NCBI GenBank assembly: GCA_963920705.1
Contig: OY987226.1
Span: 18,633,600-18,697,599, forward strand
Source: Odiellus spinosus
Taxonomy: Eukaryota; Arthropoda; Arachnida; Opiliones; Phalangiidae
Direction: 5' to 3'
Length of the DNA stretch: 64,000 bases
Shown here: positions 50,512-62,009 of the stretch, one piece after another
Numbering within the stretch: the stretch's first letter is position 1
How the letters are laid out: every line of letters starts with the position of its first letter
The notes under the pieces: model-generated
Told to the model about the DNA's origin: nothing
What the model saw: only the letters and a program-made list of their open reading frames with translations
Database searches by the model: none
Position numbers and translations under genes: made by a program

Positions 50512-51300
50512 CTAAATGCGGACCTCGAATTCATTCCCGGTTCCCGCAATGTGAAACCCGAACGGAGGAGGGGGAAGATCTGGTGGGGGGTTGGCAACGT
50601 CGAAATTTGGGGGCAGGATTTGGAGGATTCTCCCGTTAGGTTTGGCCGACGTCTAACTTGGGACGAGCGCAGGCGCGGTAACCGCTTCGTTCTTCGGGTT
50701 CCCTCTTTTACTCGGATGTCGTCGGTCAAAACGGAAGTAACAAACCCGCGAAGGGGGAGGGGGAGAAAACCGAGTCCTTTGGCGGAGGAGGGCCGCCAGA
50801 AATTGTTTCACCAAAAAGATATATAGATTCGAACCCGAGAAACGTTAAAAGGCGCGCTTCTCAGTCGGCTTCGTTTCGCGCAGACTCGGGGAATTAAAAA
50901 ATCCCGTGGCGTCCGCCTACGAGACTCAACTTTCGCTATCTAGGTTTTACCGGGTGCGGAATAAGCTATCGCCTTTTTCCTCCCGCGACCCAACTTCTCC
51001 GTGGAGTATTCCAGAAGAGAATGAGAACTCGGAGAAAAGCGAGTTCTCCGATCTCTCCTTCCACTCTCCTCTTTTCCTCCTTCGGCTGATCGAACCCCCA
51101 GAAAACGCGCGCGCGAGAGATGACGAGGAGATCACTACCACCACCAGCCAGAGATGCTGGAAAAATTTATATTTTTTTCGCCACGTGGAGGCGCGACCTC
51201 GTGGTTTCCAAAGCTTTCTCTTCAACGTACAAAAGATAGAGAGTAGACGAGATGATACTCGGTAGACGAGATCCCTGTATGCCGTATCCAGAGCGCGCGA

Positions 51301-54300
51301 TTCCTTAAAAGACTGTTGATTAGATTATTTTTCCAGTTGGTTCAAAACACGCACTCGTACATTCCTGAGTATTTATTGATGCGAAAATTAACGCGTGAAA
51401 CGATTATATCCTAGAGTATTTTAATAATTGGTGGAATAACATTAGAACCCGAATTCACACTTATAATATACACGCGTATTCCTCGACAGATTTTGTATGT
51501 TAGAATTTACCATTCAAAGTCAAGACCGTTGTTGGTAAACTCCTCCAAGTTGTAACACTGATCCAAATAATGACAGTTAAGTTTTTGGTTTTTAAATTCG
51601 TTAATACTTCGAGGCGCGTGTGGTATTAGCCGGTCACGCGAGATATCGGACCGGACCCTACAGTGTTCTTCAGCGTGACTACAGACCGGTGCTAAGTCTG
51701 CTACGCAGAATGCTAGGGATATAAAAATCTCCCCTCGTCTCTCCTCGAATATTTCGGTTCCGAATGAGAGCCTGGTTCGAGTAGCCCAACGCCGACTACC
51801 AAAAAAAGAAAACTAACCTAACTTCCCCTTCGTTGTGTAGTTACTACCCTCCCTGGAGTTCTACTACTAAAATTCGTCTAGCGTTTTTCTCGAATATTCG
51901 TATAGAGGGGGGTTAAAATTTGAAGAGGAGTGGGGTGCTTTTTGGTATCGATTCTGAAAAAGATATATCGGACCGGAGTGGGGGATTGGGGAGGGGGTTA
52001 TTTGAAGTTTTATAACCCTAAAGATATAAAAAGAATTATATAATATAAGGGCAAAGCGGGGCAAAGGCTTAACTTTGATGTTTTTTCACGTCTCTAGATA
52101 GAATTTGTAAATGTAATAAAAATAGAGGGACTATTTTTCACGGGGGGAACGCATTTCTGGGACTATTTTTGAATTCGAGAGGGAAACTTCTCGTCCAATT
52201 AGAAGAAAGAGAACCTCTCTAAGACGTTTCTGGATGGGGAACCATAAGGTAGGGGGAAACGATATTGCGTTTGAAGAACTCGGAGCTAAAAGATATTATC
52301 AAGGATTTTAAATGAAAATTCAAATTATGATTTGATTTCAATCGATGAATTTGATTTTTGAAAGATTGGTGTCATGTCATGGATCGTTTGATGGTTAAAT
52401 TATCCCTTTCATTTTAATATTAGAAAGAAATTAAATTGGACGCATTATCTATATTGAAATTCTATTTTCCTTTGAAAATATTCCAATTTTTCTTCCGACG
52501 TGATCTTATTTTTTTGGAAAAATGTATTTTAAATAAAATATGTTTGCTCGGTTATTTTAATTTAGCTTCTTTATCATACATTTCATTTAAACTTAAAACT
52601 ATAATTCAACATTATACAATTAGTTATTTAAAATATAGTTTGGTTAATAACAGGCAAAACCTAGTTATGGTCACCATATGCGGGAGAACGTGAAAAAATT
52701 AAACATAGCTAAAAAATTAATAATACATATGATTAAGGTTTAAAAAAAAATTATGGAAATGTAAAAAAGTAGTGAGAAGCAGTAGAATATAATTAAACAG
52801 AAACAAGATTATGAATTTATAAGAAAGATTTTGAATCGAAGGGCTGAAATTGCAGAATATGGAGTATTTAGCTCAGTATGCCTAGTTTCAGTAGGCAGTA
52901 GTCTTGGGTCTTAGCGCTCCTGATGAAAAACGAACGGGTCCATAGCTTAACTCGACTTAAATTTGTTGAGCATGAATTATGACGTGTATTAGACTTTATG
53001 CTCATATGTAAAAAGTTAAAAACTATGTTGATCCTCAAAATTTCCGAATTCTGACTACGGTCAGCCATGTCTATTTCCAATATTTAGGAGAAACTATACC
53101 AATCTACCATTGTTGATCTCACGCGTTATAATTATAAAATTAAATTGGTAGGTTGAAACTTGAATTTTTTAATATTCCTAGAAGAAAATGAAGAGTAATT
53201 TTCTGAAAAATTTTTAAATTTAAATTGCTATATTTGGCGATATTTTTAAATGCCCTATATGTTATTTCACAATTTTCTACAATCAATGCACTTTCTCTTA
53301 ATAAGTCAATCTTTATTTATTACGACAACGTTTCGAAGTTAAAATTACATCATCAGGTCTATTTCTAATAATGAACTTTACCTGCAACAAGTATATTAAT
53401 TTTAGAAAAGCATACATTTTATTCATCATAGTAGTGGAAGTACAGTATGAAATAATTTTGGCTTAACATTTTATAATTAAAATTAACATATTTTAGATAT
53501 GATAAATAGACATCTGTATTTTTCCGGATTTACAACGATACAAACTATTTAGATTGAAAAAATGGAATTGTAAGTTACTTGGTTAGGTTTCTGGTTAAGA
53601 TATTATCCCGCATGTGGAAAGTTTAGGTTTAATATCGCTTAGATCGGGGCAGCAGAGAGTCACTGCTCGGCCGACTAGAACTCGAACACAGAGAGAGAGA
53701 AAGTGAAATGGCGATAGCTGAAGGGGGGAGGAGGCCAGGGGAGCGAGGGGAGTTAAATGCTCGGCGGTGGAGCTTATTCTGGAAAAGGCGTTTCTCCGAG
53801 ATCCAGTCCGAGAGGCAATTGGAGAAACGAGAAAACCACAGACGGAAAAAAAGAAACGAAAGGAAAAAAAAGTCCTAGAAATCTTGCGCAAAGGATCCCC
53901 ACAATAAACCAACTCCACTCCCACTTTCTCGAGAAGAAGAAAGCTCCTTTCTTTCGTTTTCGTTTCGTGGGAAGAAACTAACGTATTATATATACAAGAA
54001 GCCTTCTTTGTTTTAAGCCTAAGCCTCGTGGAATGCCTAGTATTCTTTTCTACGCTAGCTAGTAGAAATCCGTTTTTAATTTATAATCAGTTGCAAGTTT
54101 CAGTAGAGTATAAACTATAGCGTTTTCTCTGCTACAAGTTCTAAGATGAAGAAATTAAGCTCACTTCGAACTATTCAGTTCTTATATTAAGTATAGATAT
54201 ATATTTAAGTTAATTCGTGGTTTGAACTTTAAAAAATTAAATTTATATGATAATATTTTAATAATAATAATTTAGCTAGTTTAAATCACAAAATCTATAC

Positions 54301-55990
54301 GGTTACATCGATACAAAATCAAACCGAATCGTTTCAAGTTCCATAGATCTGTTCACGTATCATCTTCATCGACCGATTTTTTATAGTTTCATCGAATCGG
54401 TTTGAAACTTGTTCCCGAAGCAGTTTCGTGAAATCGATTCAAACCGATTCAAAAGAAAACAGTTTCGGTTCATACGACTTCAGCTAAACTTTTCGAAACG
54501 GTTTAAATCTCTTACTAGTATTTTATCCAGTTTTTTAAAAATATTACCGCAGTTAAAAAAGGGAAAGGCTAAATTATATTTGAAAGGATAGAAATATCCA
54601 GCAAATTATCTGGAAAATAAATTCTCATTGTATAGTAATTTAAGGATAAATCAATATATATGAAGTATAATTTAGAATGTCTATTAACGCGATAAACCTA
54701 GATTTAAATTAATTATTGAAAATTATCGATTTTTATTAAATTTTTATTTTATTGGGGTATACTATTATTGCAGTAATTTTCTATTTTTGTCAATTTATAC
54801 TTGAAAGTTACGCAAAACTTTCTGCGAAGGCAGAAAAAAACTAGTAATTAATAAAATAAATAAACACAACAATAAACTATAGCCAAAGAAACTCTGATAT
54901 TCAAGTTAGAAGACGATGAGTTAAAAAAATGAAAGTTGAGATAAGTAATTCTGTAAACTTTGGTTCATCCAATCATAGTCGGATAATAATTACCATTTGA
55001 ATGGTGTGACTAGGGCTTTACAAAGATTTTAAGGATACCTAGCTTTCTTTGTACTGAAAACTACCCTGGATTATAAGTAAGGTCGCGAGAAAAATTATTG
55101 AAAAATATCTCGTAAAAGTTTAACTGCTCAGTTTTCATGATAGCGAAAACTAAAGCGGAGTAATATATTATGTTTAGTCTGATAGATAATAACTATAGCT
55201 AGTGTAAATTCATCTTGAAAAAAATATAGCCAAGCTCTGGGTTTTTCAAGTTGGCCAATGATTTACGTAGATTTTTCCTAAAGCATCTCGGGAGTTGACA
55301 TATTTATTACGAAAATTTTCTTACTCGAACTTTAAAAGTAATATTTCCTAAATAATGGTCCTTTTTGTTTAAAGTTATCGTTGACATTTATACCGTTTTG
55401 TCAGAGAATTTCGCGAATTATAACAAAAAGCCGTGGCGGAATAATATTCAATGATAAACCATGTAGGGAAAAAGTAGTTTCTAAACGCAAACAAATCGAG
55501 AGAAATATAAATGGTCTACGAGCAAAGTTTACCTTCGAGAAAATATTAGGATGTTTTATGCGCGGAGTCTCTGGCGCCGTCTACCGCCGTATTTGGAAAC
55601 TAAATGGAAAAATATTCGGAAAGCGTGAATTTTAAATTCTGGTTTTGGTAATATAGGGTGTAGGAAATGGTACAATTTGGATTGCGTACCACTTATGGTA
55701 TGGCAATTTGGCGTTGTTATTAAAGTAAGCTTCGCGTTTAAGTACTTAAGACGATAGTGTTGGGGATTAAATTTAATTCGGGTTTCGTGAAGAAGGTAGA
55801 TTAAACACTTGAGTGTACAAAATTTTATAATTCTTTGCCCACTCGATTCGTACAGAAGCTGGAAATGCTGGAAAAGTCAGGGTATTTTCAGGGAATGTTC
55901 AGGATAAAGTTAGGGTATATTAATATTTTTACAAATATATAATGAGCCGGAATGGTAAGGGAAATTGTTTGGTGATTTGTTTTAAAAATC
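51301..55990. other. Upstream flank of dac; no gene recognised
   Basis: AT-rich except for a purine/pyrimidine-skewed patch at 53640-53960, where an open frame on each strand (53595-53924 minus, 53757-53981 plus) lacks an ATG start or family features. R5 copy 2 lies at 54300-54510. Segment 55855-55980 carries loose GTCAGGG motifs leading into the array. Confidence 0.5.
54300..54510 (-). repeat. Dispersed repeat R5, copy 2
   Basis: The reverse complement carries CGAAACTGCTTCGGGAACAA, AAACCGATTCGATGAAACTA and AACCGTTTCGAAAAG, matching R5. The 60-codon frame at 54409-54591 is a by-product. Confidence 0.6.
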
Positions 55991-56842
55991 ATTAGAAAGT
56001 CAGGGAAAAGTTTGGTTTAAGTTAAGTTCGTAAAAGGTCAGGGAAAAGTTTGGTTTAAATTAAATTCGTGGATGGTCAGGGAAAATTCGTATTTAAATTA
56101 AATTCGTAGAAGGTCAGGGAAAAGTTGGATTTAAATTAAATTCTTAGAAGGTCAGAGGAAATTCGTATTTAAATTAAATTCGTAGAAGGTCAGGGAAAAT
56201 TCGTATTTAAATTAAATTCGTAGAAGGTCAGGGAAAATTCGTATTTAAATTAAATTCGTAGAAGGTCAGGAAAAATTCGGATTTAAATTAAATTCGTAAA
56301 AGGTCAGGGAAAAGTTGGGTTTAAATTAAATTCGTAGAAGGTCAGGGAAAATTCGTATTTAAATTAAATTCGTAGAAGGTCAGGAAAAATTCGGATTTAA
56401 ATTAAATTCGTAAAAGGTCAGGGAAAAGTTGGGTTTAAATTAAATTCGTAGAAGGGCAAGGAAAATTCGTATTTAAATTAAGTTCGTATTGAAGGTCAGG
56501 GAAAATTCGGATTTACATTAAATTCGTAATAGGTCACGGAAAAGTCCGATTTAAATTGAATTCATATAGAAGGTCAGGGAAAAGTCCAACGGTTTAAATT
56601 GAATTCGTAGAAGGGCAGGGAAAGTCGAATTTTTAAAAATGTATAGAAGCCCATGGTTTAGTTGTATTGAAAAAAAAAAAAAATAAGAGAAAGTCAGGGA
56701 AAAGTTGGATTTCAAAATTTTCATAGAAATTCAGGGAAAAGATATATCTAAAAAATTTCATAGAAATTCATGGGAAAAGTTGGATTTAAATAAATTTCAT
56801 AGAATGTCAGGGAAAAGTTGAATTGACAAAATTCATAGAAAA
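55991..56842 (+). repeat. 38-bp minisatellite array with higher-order trimer
   Basis: Unit pattern is AATTCGTAGAAGGTCAGGGA then AAATTCGTATTTAAATTA. Regular to about 56640, then degenerate. The 114-bp block 56227-56340 is nearly identical to 56341-56454, each made of the same three unit variants in order, showing duplication of a trimer. The motif is shared with dispersed repeat R3. Confidence 0.92.
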
Positions 56843-57751
56843 TAAATAAATTTCAATTTCTCCTGTAAACTTTTTCTTACCTCTCCAATCCCTTAATTTT
56901 CATTTCCCCCGAAAGATAGGAAAATGATAAGCAAAACCCTAAAAAGGTTAAATATTAAAAAAACGTTTTAAAATAAATTTTATATAAACTTGCAAAATGA
57001 AAATCACTCTTTAGATGTAACATTTAAAATAAGCTTTTTTTTATGTCAGGATTAACGTTTAAACCCAAAATACGCCAGTACTTAAACGATTAGACAAATT
57101 GCGAATTTACTACTATAAATAAATGTTCACGTTCACGAGTAGGGGTGCGTGTACGATGATAAGAATATTTGGTCGTTAGGGGGAAGAACCTTAAAGACTG
57201 ATGCGGGGATGAACTGAAAATAGGGTAAAAGAAAGTCTACACCGCGCCTGAGAAGTAGCTAGGAGAGTGCAGCTCCAGAAAAAAAGAAAGACAGAGCCCG
57301 CTCGGGAAAAGTAGACAAACAAGGGGAGAGACGTTCAAATGTATTTGTCCAAATATCGTCCCGTCTAAACGCTCCCGGACACATTCAAGCATCACCAACA
57401 CTATAGTCGGAAGAGACAACTGACAACTATAAGAACGTGAGGCCAGGGATAGGATTCCCAGGCGGGGGTCGGAGTGTCGCCTAGATCCTTATTTATTAGG
57501 TAACTGCGTAGGATTACTATTATTACTATTTAGAACCCGATTTAATCCCCACGGGAAAGGTCTATTACAACATTTTATACCTTAATTCGTTCGCGAATAG
57601 TCTCCCGATAGAACGGAAAGCAACACGAAGTGCTTAGTACATGGTTAAACGGAGAAGCCAGACAAAATAGCAGTTTAATTCCCTGTGCCTAGTAGAAGCA
57701 AATTACAAACAAATACTAGGAATCTAAACTTAATCTGAAAGTCGGTTTAAA

Positions 57752-57770
57752 AGGGACCATGAAACCTGGG
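57752..57770 (+). mobile_element. Solitary end of the 29255-type element
   Basis: AGGGACCATGAAACCTGGG follows TTAA plus one A (57747-57751). The opposite end was not found nearby, so this is a truncated or solo terminus. Confidence 0.4.
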
Positions 57771-57835
57771 TACGAGAAAAATAACCCTTTACGATTATTT
57801 TGGAATAGAGCTCGGAATTCTAATATCTTTACTAA

Positions 57836-58090
57836 GTTCCTTTCAATTCAGAATAAAATATAATATTATATTTCATTCTACACTAATTATGAGAAACATA
57901 TTTTATCTTCGCATTATCCGTTTGTATAAACGCGTAATTTGTTTATTAATCAAGCATAAAATTTATCTCCGGATTATTCGTATCCATTTGATACGACTGT
58001 TAATATAATTTAAGAAAAAAATATAATTTAAGAAAAAAATTATCCGAGATTAATATATCTGAAAAATTAAGCCTAGTTATCAATGAATAT
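57836..58090 (-). repeat. Dispersed repeat R1, copy 3
   Basis: Reverse complement of the R1 sequence at 1615-1890, collinear over about 250 bp with small gaps. Key blocks are TATTATATTTCATTCTACAC, CCGGATTATTCGTATCCATT and TTATCCGAGATTAATATATC. Confidence 0.65.
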
Positions 58091-58887
58091 CCTAATTTAT
58101 TAGTTATCCGATTCCGATCTCTATTTTGGAATGAAAGTAGGCAGTAGAACTATAATATTATTTATCTGAATTATAACCGCATCATCGTATTGTTCAAAAT
58201 AATTCGGAGCGAAATTTCCAGAAATTTATTTTTCCTTTTGTCCAATGTTTAGCTAAGAACATACCCTCTTTTAACAGTTAATCGTTGATTAAAACGGCGT
58301 GATTTTGAAGATAAAATATAAAATTATAAAAGGGTAAAAATAACAGAAATGTTACGGTAATCGGAAATAATCGCAAAATTATTAAATCATTTAAAATTCC
58401 GAGCCTTAGTTACGTGGCTAGCTTTGTGTGAAGGACACTGCCGCGTTGTAGGTGAAACACTTTTACAGGGGTACCGTAGACACAGTATGGGAATACAGAT
58501 GCCCTAAATGCTGGCTTCCTTGAGAACGCGAAAGTAAGACGGTTGGAGCACTTTCACATGCGTTTGTTTACTGAATGTTAATACTTACGTTTGCAGCCGG
58601 TAGCTCTGTTGCACCGTCGCTATGACACTGTAAAACATCTCAAAACTTGAAACAAAGTGTTCGCGGTAATTCTCGGAACTTATTTTGATTGAAATAATTG
58701 CCGACGTCAGAGTTTTGTATCTTTGATTGAACCAAACGCGTTTTTTTTTTTTCGAAATTTGTTCAGGAGCAATTTTTGAAGTGTATTTCATTGACAAATC
58801 GGTAATTCCGTTTGTTTGAATGTTTTTCGAATCAAAAATATAATCTTGACTGATTTAGCCTTAGCGAATCCAATCGGCTGTAACTTA

Positions 58888-59437
58888 AAGGGAGAATGCA
58901 ACCTAACAAGTGATTTTTATCAAACAAATGTTAAACTAGAAATAAATTTAAAACTTACTCGGAAAATAAGCTTAGCTGGATACATGGAAATCCTAAACTC
59001 CCCATATGTGGAATTCAGGATCTCCATGAATCCAGCTAAGCCTATTTTGATTTTAAGTTTTCAATCTATTTCTAGTTTAATATTTGTTAATATTTTTTTT
59101 ACTGGAGGATCACTTAAGCCGCGTTCATACTATTCCTTGGAATCGATTTAAATCGTTTGAAAACGTTTCGCTAGAGTCGTGTGGACGGGAAACCGTCTTT
59201 TCTCGAATAGATTTCATTCGATTTCTCGAAACTGCTTCGAAAACCAGTTTCATACCGATTCGGTTTCAACAAGCGATAGATGAAGCTATAATAAATCGAT
59301 TTATAACGATAATGAGTGAACGCGTGACGCTTAAAACGATTCCTGAAGATTAGAATATCGGTTTGAATTTACCGTTACAAACCGATTAAGAAATGATAGT
59401 TTGACCGTACCTTTAATGTTAGGTTGCATTCTCCCTT
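58888..59437 (+). mobile_element. Fold-back element R4, copy 2, carrying an R5 insertion
   Basis: Perfect 20-bp terminal inverted repeat AAGGGAGAATGCAACCTAAC at both ends. The internal dyad has arms about 58919-59000 and 59010-59095, with AAGCTTAGCTGGATACATGG against CCATGAATCCAGCTAAGCC. The segment 59112-59415 matches dispersed repeat R5 and is absent from the copy at 12957-13400. The 111-codon frame at 58816-59151 runs through the dyad and is not a gene. Target duplication not resolved. Confidence 0.75.
59112..59415 (+). mobile_element. R5 element inserted in fold-back element R4
   Basis: Present between ACTGGAGGATC and the right R4 end here but missing in the other R4 copy at about 13330-13380. 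The ends look like weak inverted repeats (GCGTTCATACTAT and the complement of ATAGTTTGACCGTAC). Boundaries are approximate. Confidence 0.55.
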
Positions 59438-60805
59438 CAAGCTTAAATTATCACGAAACTAATTTTTTTAGGCTTTTATATTTATTTTAGCATTCAAAAT
59501 CGATTCATTATAACTTGTTATTAGAATCTATAGTAATTTAAATTAATCTCAAGGGATAATAAGGTATTGTATAACGTACAGGATTTGATATGTATTGTAT
59601 TTATATTTAATAAGCCACGTTTTGAGCGAATATATTTTCTAAATGGGTATATTTATATTTGAGAGGTTTCTGGCTGAGAAAATCGTTATTTTTCTTTTGA
59701 TAGTCTTGACTGTTTACAGTTTTCTATATAACTCAGAAGTGACTGCGAAGAAACAGAGCCAGCGAGCTACCTTTCGTTACTAGTTTACTAAGTAGCCTAT
59801 AGTTGAAGCGGACTAATACGTCGAGTTAAGTCTTATTGGATATAAAAGTAGATTATCTCAACTAGGACTGTTATGTAATATAGACGTACTAGAGATAAGA
59901 AGAGTTTTTTTTTTTAAGCCCGCTCCACTAAAATGATGGATTCCCCGTTTTCCTTTAGCTTTCCCGTTCTGGTAAAAAGCTTTTTTATGGATTTTTACCG
60001 CTGGCGCGCGTTCACGAATGTCCCTACAATTTTTTTGAAGCCCCTCTGTCTTTCAAAGTTATCGGCGAACGCGCGGGCTATGAATTATTTCGGATTTATC
60101 AATTTATTTATTATTTTTATTATTATATATATCATAGCGAGCAGGCGGTTTGTTTTAACTTTAAGAAACCATTACGTCTTGTTATAGAAAAAAAAAAAAA
60201 AAATCGCACCAGTTTAGACGAAAATGGTTTTTATACCCTTGGATTATTCTTAGAACCCGGTAGGGTTCTATGTTATGGGCTGATCATCATCTGTAATGCT
60301 ATTTTGATTTCCTTAAAAAAATGGACCTTTAGCCAATCAGAACGCTCCATTTCCCCATTGAAATAACATTAAAATCGACTCTTTCGAGGACATGTCCTGT
60401 GCATCGCAGAACTAAAAGAGGAATTATTTGTTACGGTTAAAATCAATTTTAAGTGGTAGAGCAAGGTTCGAATGTGTGCCTTTTCCAAGTTTCATTTAAA
60501 AATATTAAGTCTAAGTGTTTTAAAATTAATTCTGAAGTTGACCCTTTTTTTGGTACTTAGCTGGTTTCGCGCATGGCCAAATTCGTAATGTTATTCTATG
60601 GGATTTGGTTTTTTGAAAGTGGCTTACCTTTCAGATTTATTTTCTAATACTTCCGGATATTTTTCAGACTTTGTTTTTCCGTGTGGTATGAATTAAGTTT
60701 CGAGCTTTATTTTAAGACTAATTTCATAATTTTACACCGATTAGTTGGCCCACAATCTATTTATGAAAACGGACGAAAAAGTAAGGCGGAGAAATAGATT
60801 CGCCA

Positions 60806-60844
60806 AAAACCTAAGCCTAATTTGACAAATTAGGCTTAGGTTTT
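60806..60844. other. Perfect 18-bp hairpin with GAC loop
   Basis: AAAACCTAAGCCTAATTT (60806-60823) and its exact complement (60827-60844), loop GAC. It lies in the left arm of the composite structure and is absent from the right arm, so it may be a separate small insertion. Confidence 0.75.
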
Positions 60845-61167
60845 ATATGGCTTTTTAAAATCACGTGCAGGAGGACTCGCGGAGGAGCGCGCTTGATTTG
60901 GAGGCTATGGGTATTGAACTCTGACTTAATTCATAGCCTCCTCGATCACGCGCTTCGGCTGCGCTCGCGCTATAGAAGCCCCGGCAATCGGCCGAAAATC
61001 GCGAATAAATGAATTCTCGAGATTTACAAAACTCCCCCAAACGGATGCACGTCTCAATGGGGGGAAACTGACCAAATTTGAAGAGTTTTGCCCTTTTCAG
61101 GTCTTTAATGATTTTTAAAAGCCACAATTAAAATATATGATTTGCAAATTAGTTTATTTCATCTCCC

Positions 61168-61548
61168 TAACCAAGTTTCATAATTTTAGGGTGATTAGTT
61201 TTTAAGTAAAAAATTAAATATCAACGTAAGATTGTAGCGTGTGCAAACCTTTACCGCGTACAATTTGGTGCTTCAACCATTAACTCGGGTAAGTTTTGAA
61301 ATTTTGGGAGAGACGTTATCCTGCCATTTTCCAAATGCCATACATAGGTATTTAACTATAATGATAATAGATTAGTGTTAATCTACTCTCATTATAGTTA
61401 AATACCTATGTATGGAGTTTTGAAAACGGCAAAAAAACTTCTCTCCCAAAATTTCACAACTTACACGCTACCACCTTATATTGATAATTAATTTTTAATT
61501 TAAATTTATCACCCTAAAATTACGAAATCTGGTTAGGGAAATATTTCG
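61168..61548. repeat. Internal fold-back, about 380 bp
   Basis: Arms 61168-61375 and 61378-61548. The inner 78 bases (61338-61415) form a long stem starting CCATACATAGGTATTTAACT. Outer blocks include TAATTTTAGGGTGAT and AAATTTTGGGAGAGA. The left arm has about 45 extra bases (around 61235-61285) missing from the right arm. Confidence 0.8.
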
Positions 61549-61573
61549 GCTTACAACCCTAGATTAGATTAAA

Positions 61574-61809
61574 TAACTAGATTTGGAAAAAATATTGTTC
61601 GGGGCAATCTTATATTTTTACAACATATTGATACTACTACTATTATCATAGGTTTAGATGGTGGTGAATGTTTTAAATTTAAAGAGAATCTCAAATTATT
61701 TGGGGACTCTCATTCCACAATGCTATTGTTTTCGAAAATATTAAGGGATTTCTTACAAGTTAGTGTACTAGAATGTGTTGTACTACTAGGAAAGAAATAC
61801 CCATCATAG
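61574..61809 (+). pseudogene. Short open frame, possible decayed transposon-encoded fragment
   Basis: An open stretch without an early ATG lies between TAA (about 61571) and TAG (61807-61809). Residues about 24-33 read IIIGLDGGEC, vaguely like the LDGGGGFLK motif I remember from uncharacterised, repeat-associated invertebrate proteins. That likeness is from memory and weak. It sits inside the composite inverted-repeat element, where a decayed coding region would be expected. It overlaps the next frame by 37 bases. Confidence 0.18.
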
Positions 61810-62009
61810 AGCTCTCAAAATTTTTAGACAACTGTATCCTACGAAAAGACAAGAGAACACCGCTGTATTTAGATTTTCGCGCCGAAACAGGGAAGAGTGG
61901 TTTGAAAACGGAGTTGTTCCGAATTACCCGGCTTCAAAATTTAGTAATTTCTCTTTTATCAATTCTCACAATTGCAACCTTATTAATTTTAACACTTGTT
62001 TTTGAGTAA
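61773..62009 (+). CDS. Unrecognised 78-codon ORF inside the composite element
   Basis: Starts with a true ATG (61773) and ends TAA (62007-62009). Residues 1-55 are mixed charged and hydrophobic (LRKDKRTPLYLDF at about 23-35). Residues about 57-76 are hydrophobic and could span a membrane. I do not recognise it. Codon use is AT-rich like the surroundings and there is no second copy to show conservation, so it may be chance or a transposon remnant. Listed because it is one of the few ATG-started frames within a mobile-element body. Confidence 0.15.
   Translation: MCCTTRKEIPIIELSKFLDNCILRKDKRTPLYLDFRAETGKSGLKTELFRITRLQNLVISLLSILTIATLLILTLVFE

Larger units (their letters stand above)
49250..51300. 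promoter_or_regulatory. GC/CpG-rich island over the dac exon and upstream flank
   Basis: Base composition changes abruptly from AT-rich intron to GC-rich, CpG-dense sequence over the dac exon and about 1 kb upstream, then falls back near 51.3 kb. Open frames on both strands here (for example 49637-50056 plus and 50906-51265 plus) follow from high GC and few stop codons and are not genes. The part upstream of 50.5 kb has pyrimidine-rich and CGCG-rich blocks (for example around 51100-51115). It is the best candidate for the dac promoter and proximal control region, inferred from position and composition only. Confidence 0.6.
56843..60589. other. No gene recognised besides listed repeats
   Basis: Holds the solitary TTAA-type end, R1 copy 3 and fold-back R4 copy 2. 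57200-57480 is somewhat GC-richer. The 59933-60187 plus frame starts at an ATG but is AT-driven and ends in an A run; not credible. Confidence 0.45.

Noticed and set aside
50470..51265. Open frames upstream of dac on both strands
   Set aside because: GC-rich, Arg/Ser-rich translations with no domain; explained by few stops in a CpG island.
58816..59151. 111-codon frame
   Set aside because: Crosses the boundary and dyad of R4 copy 2, so it is accidental.
60447..60475. TGGTAGAGC followed by GGTTCGAAT, resembling Pol III A and B boxes
   Set aside because: The two motifs are only a few bases apart; a tRNA or SINE promoter needs about 30 or more bases between them and no cloverleaf forms.
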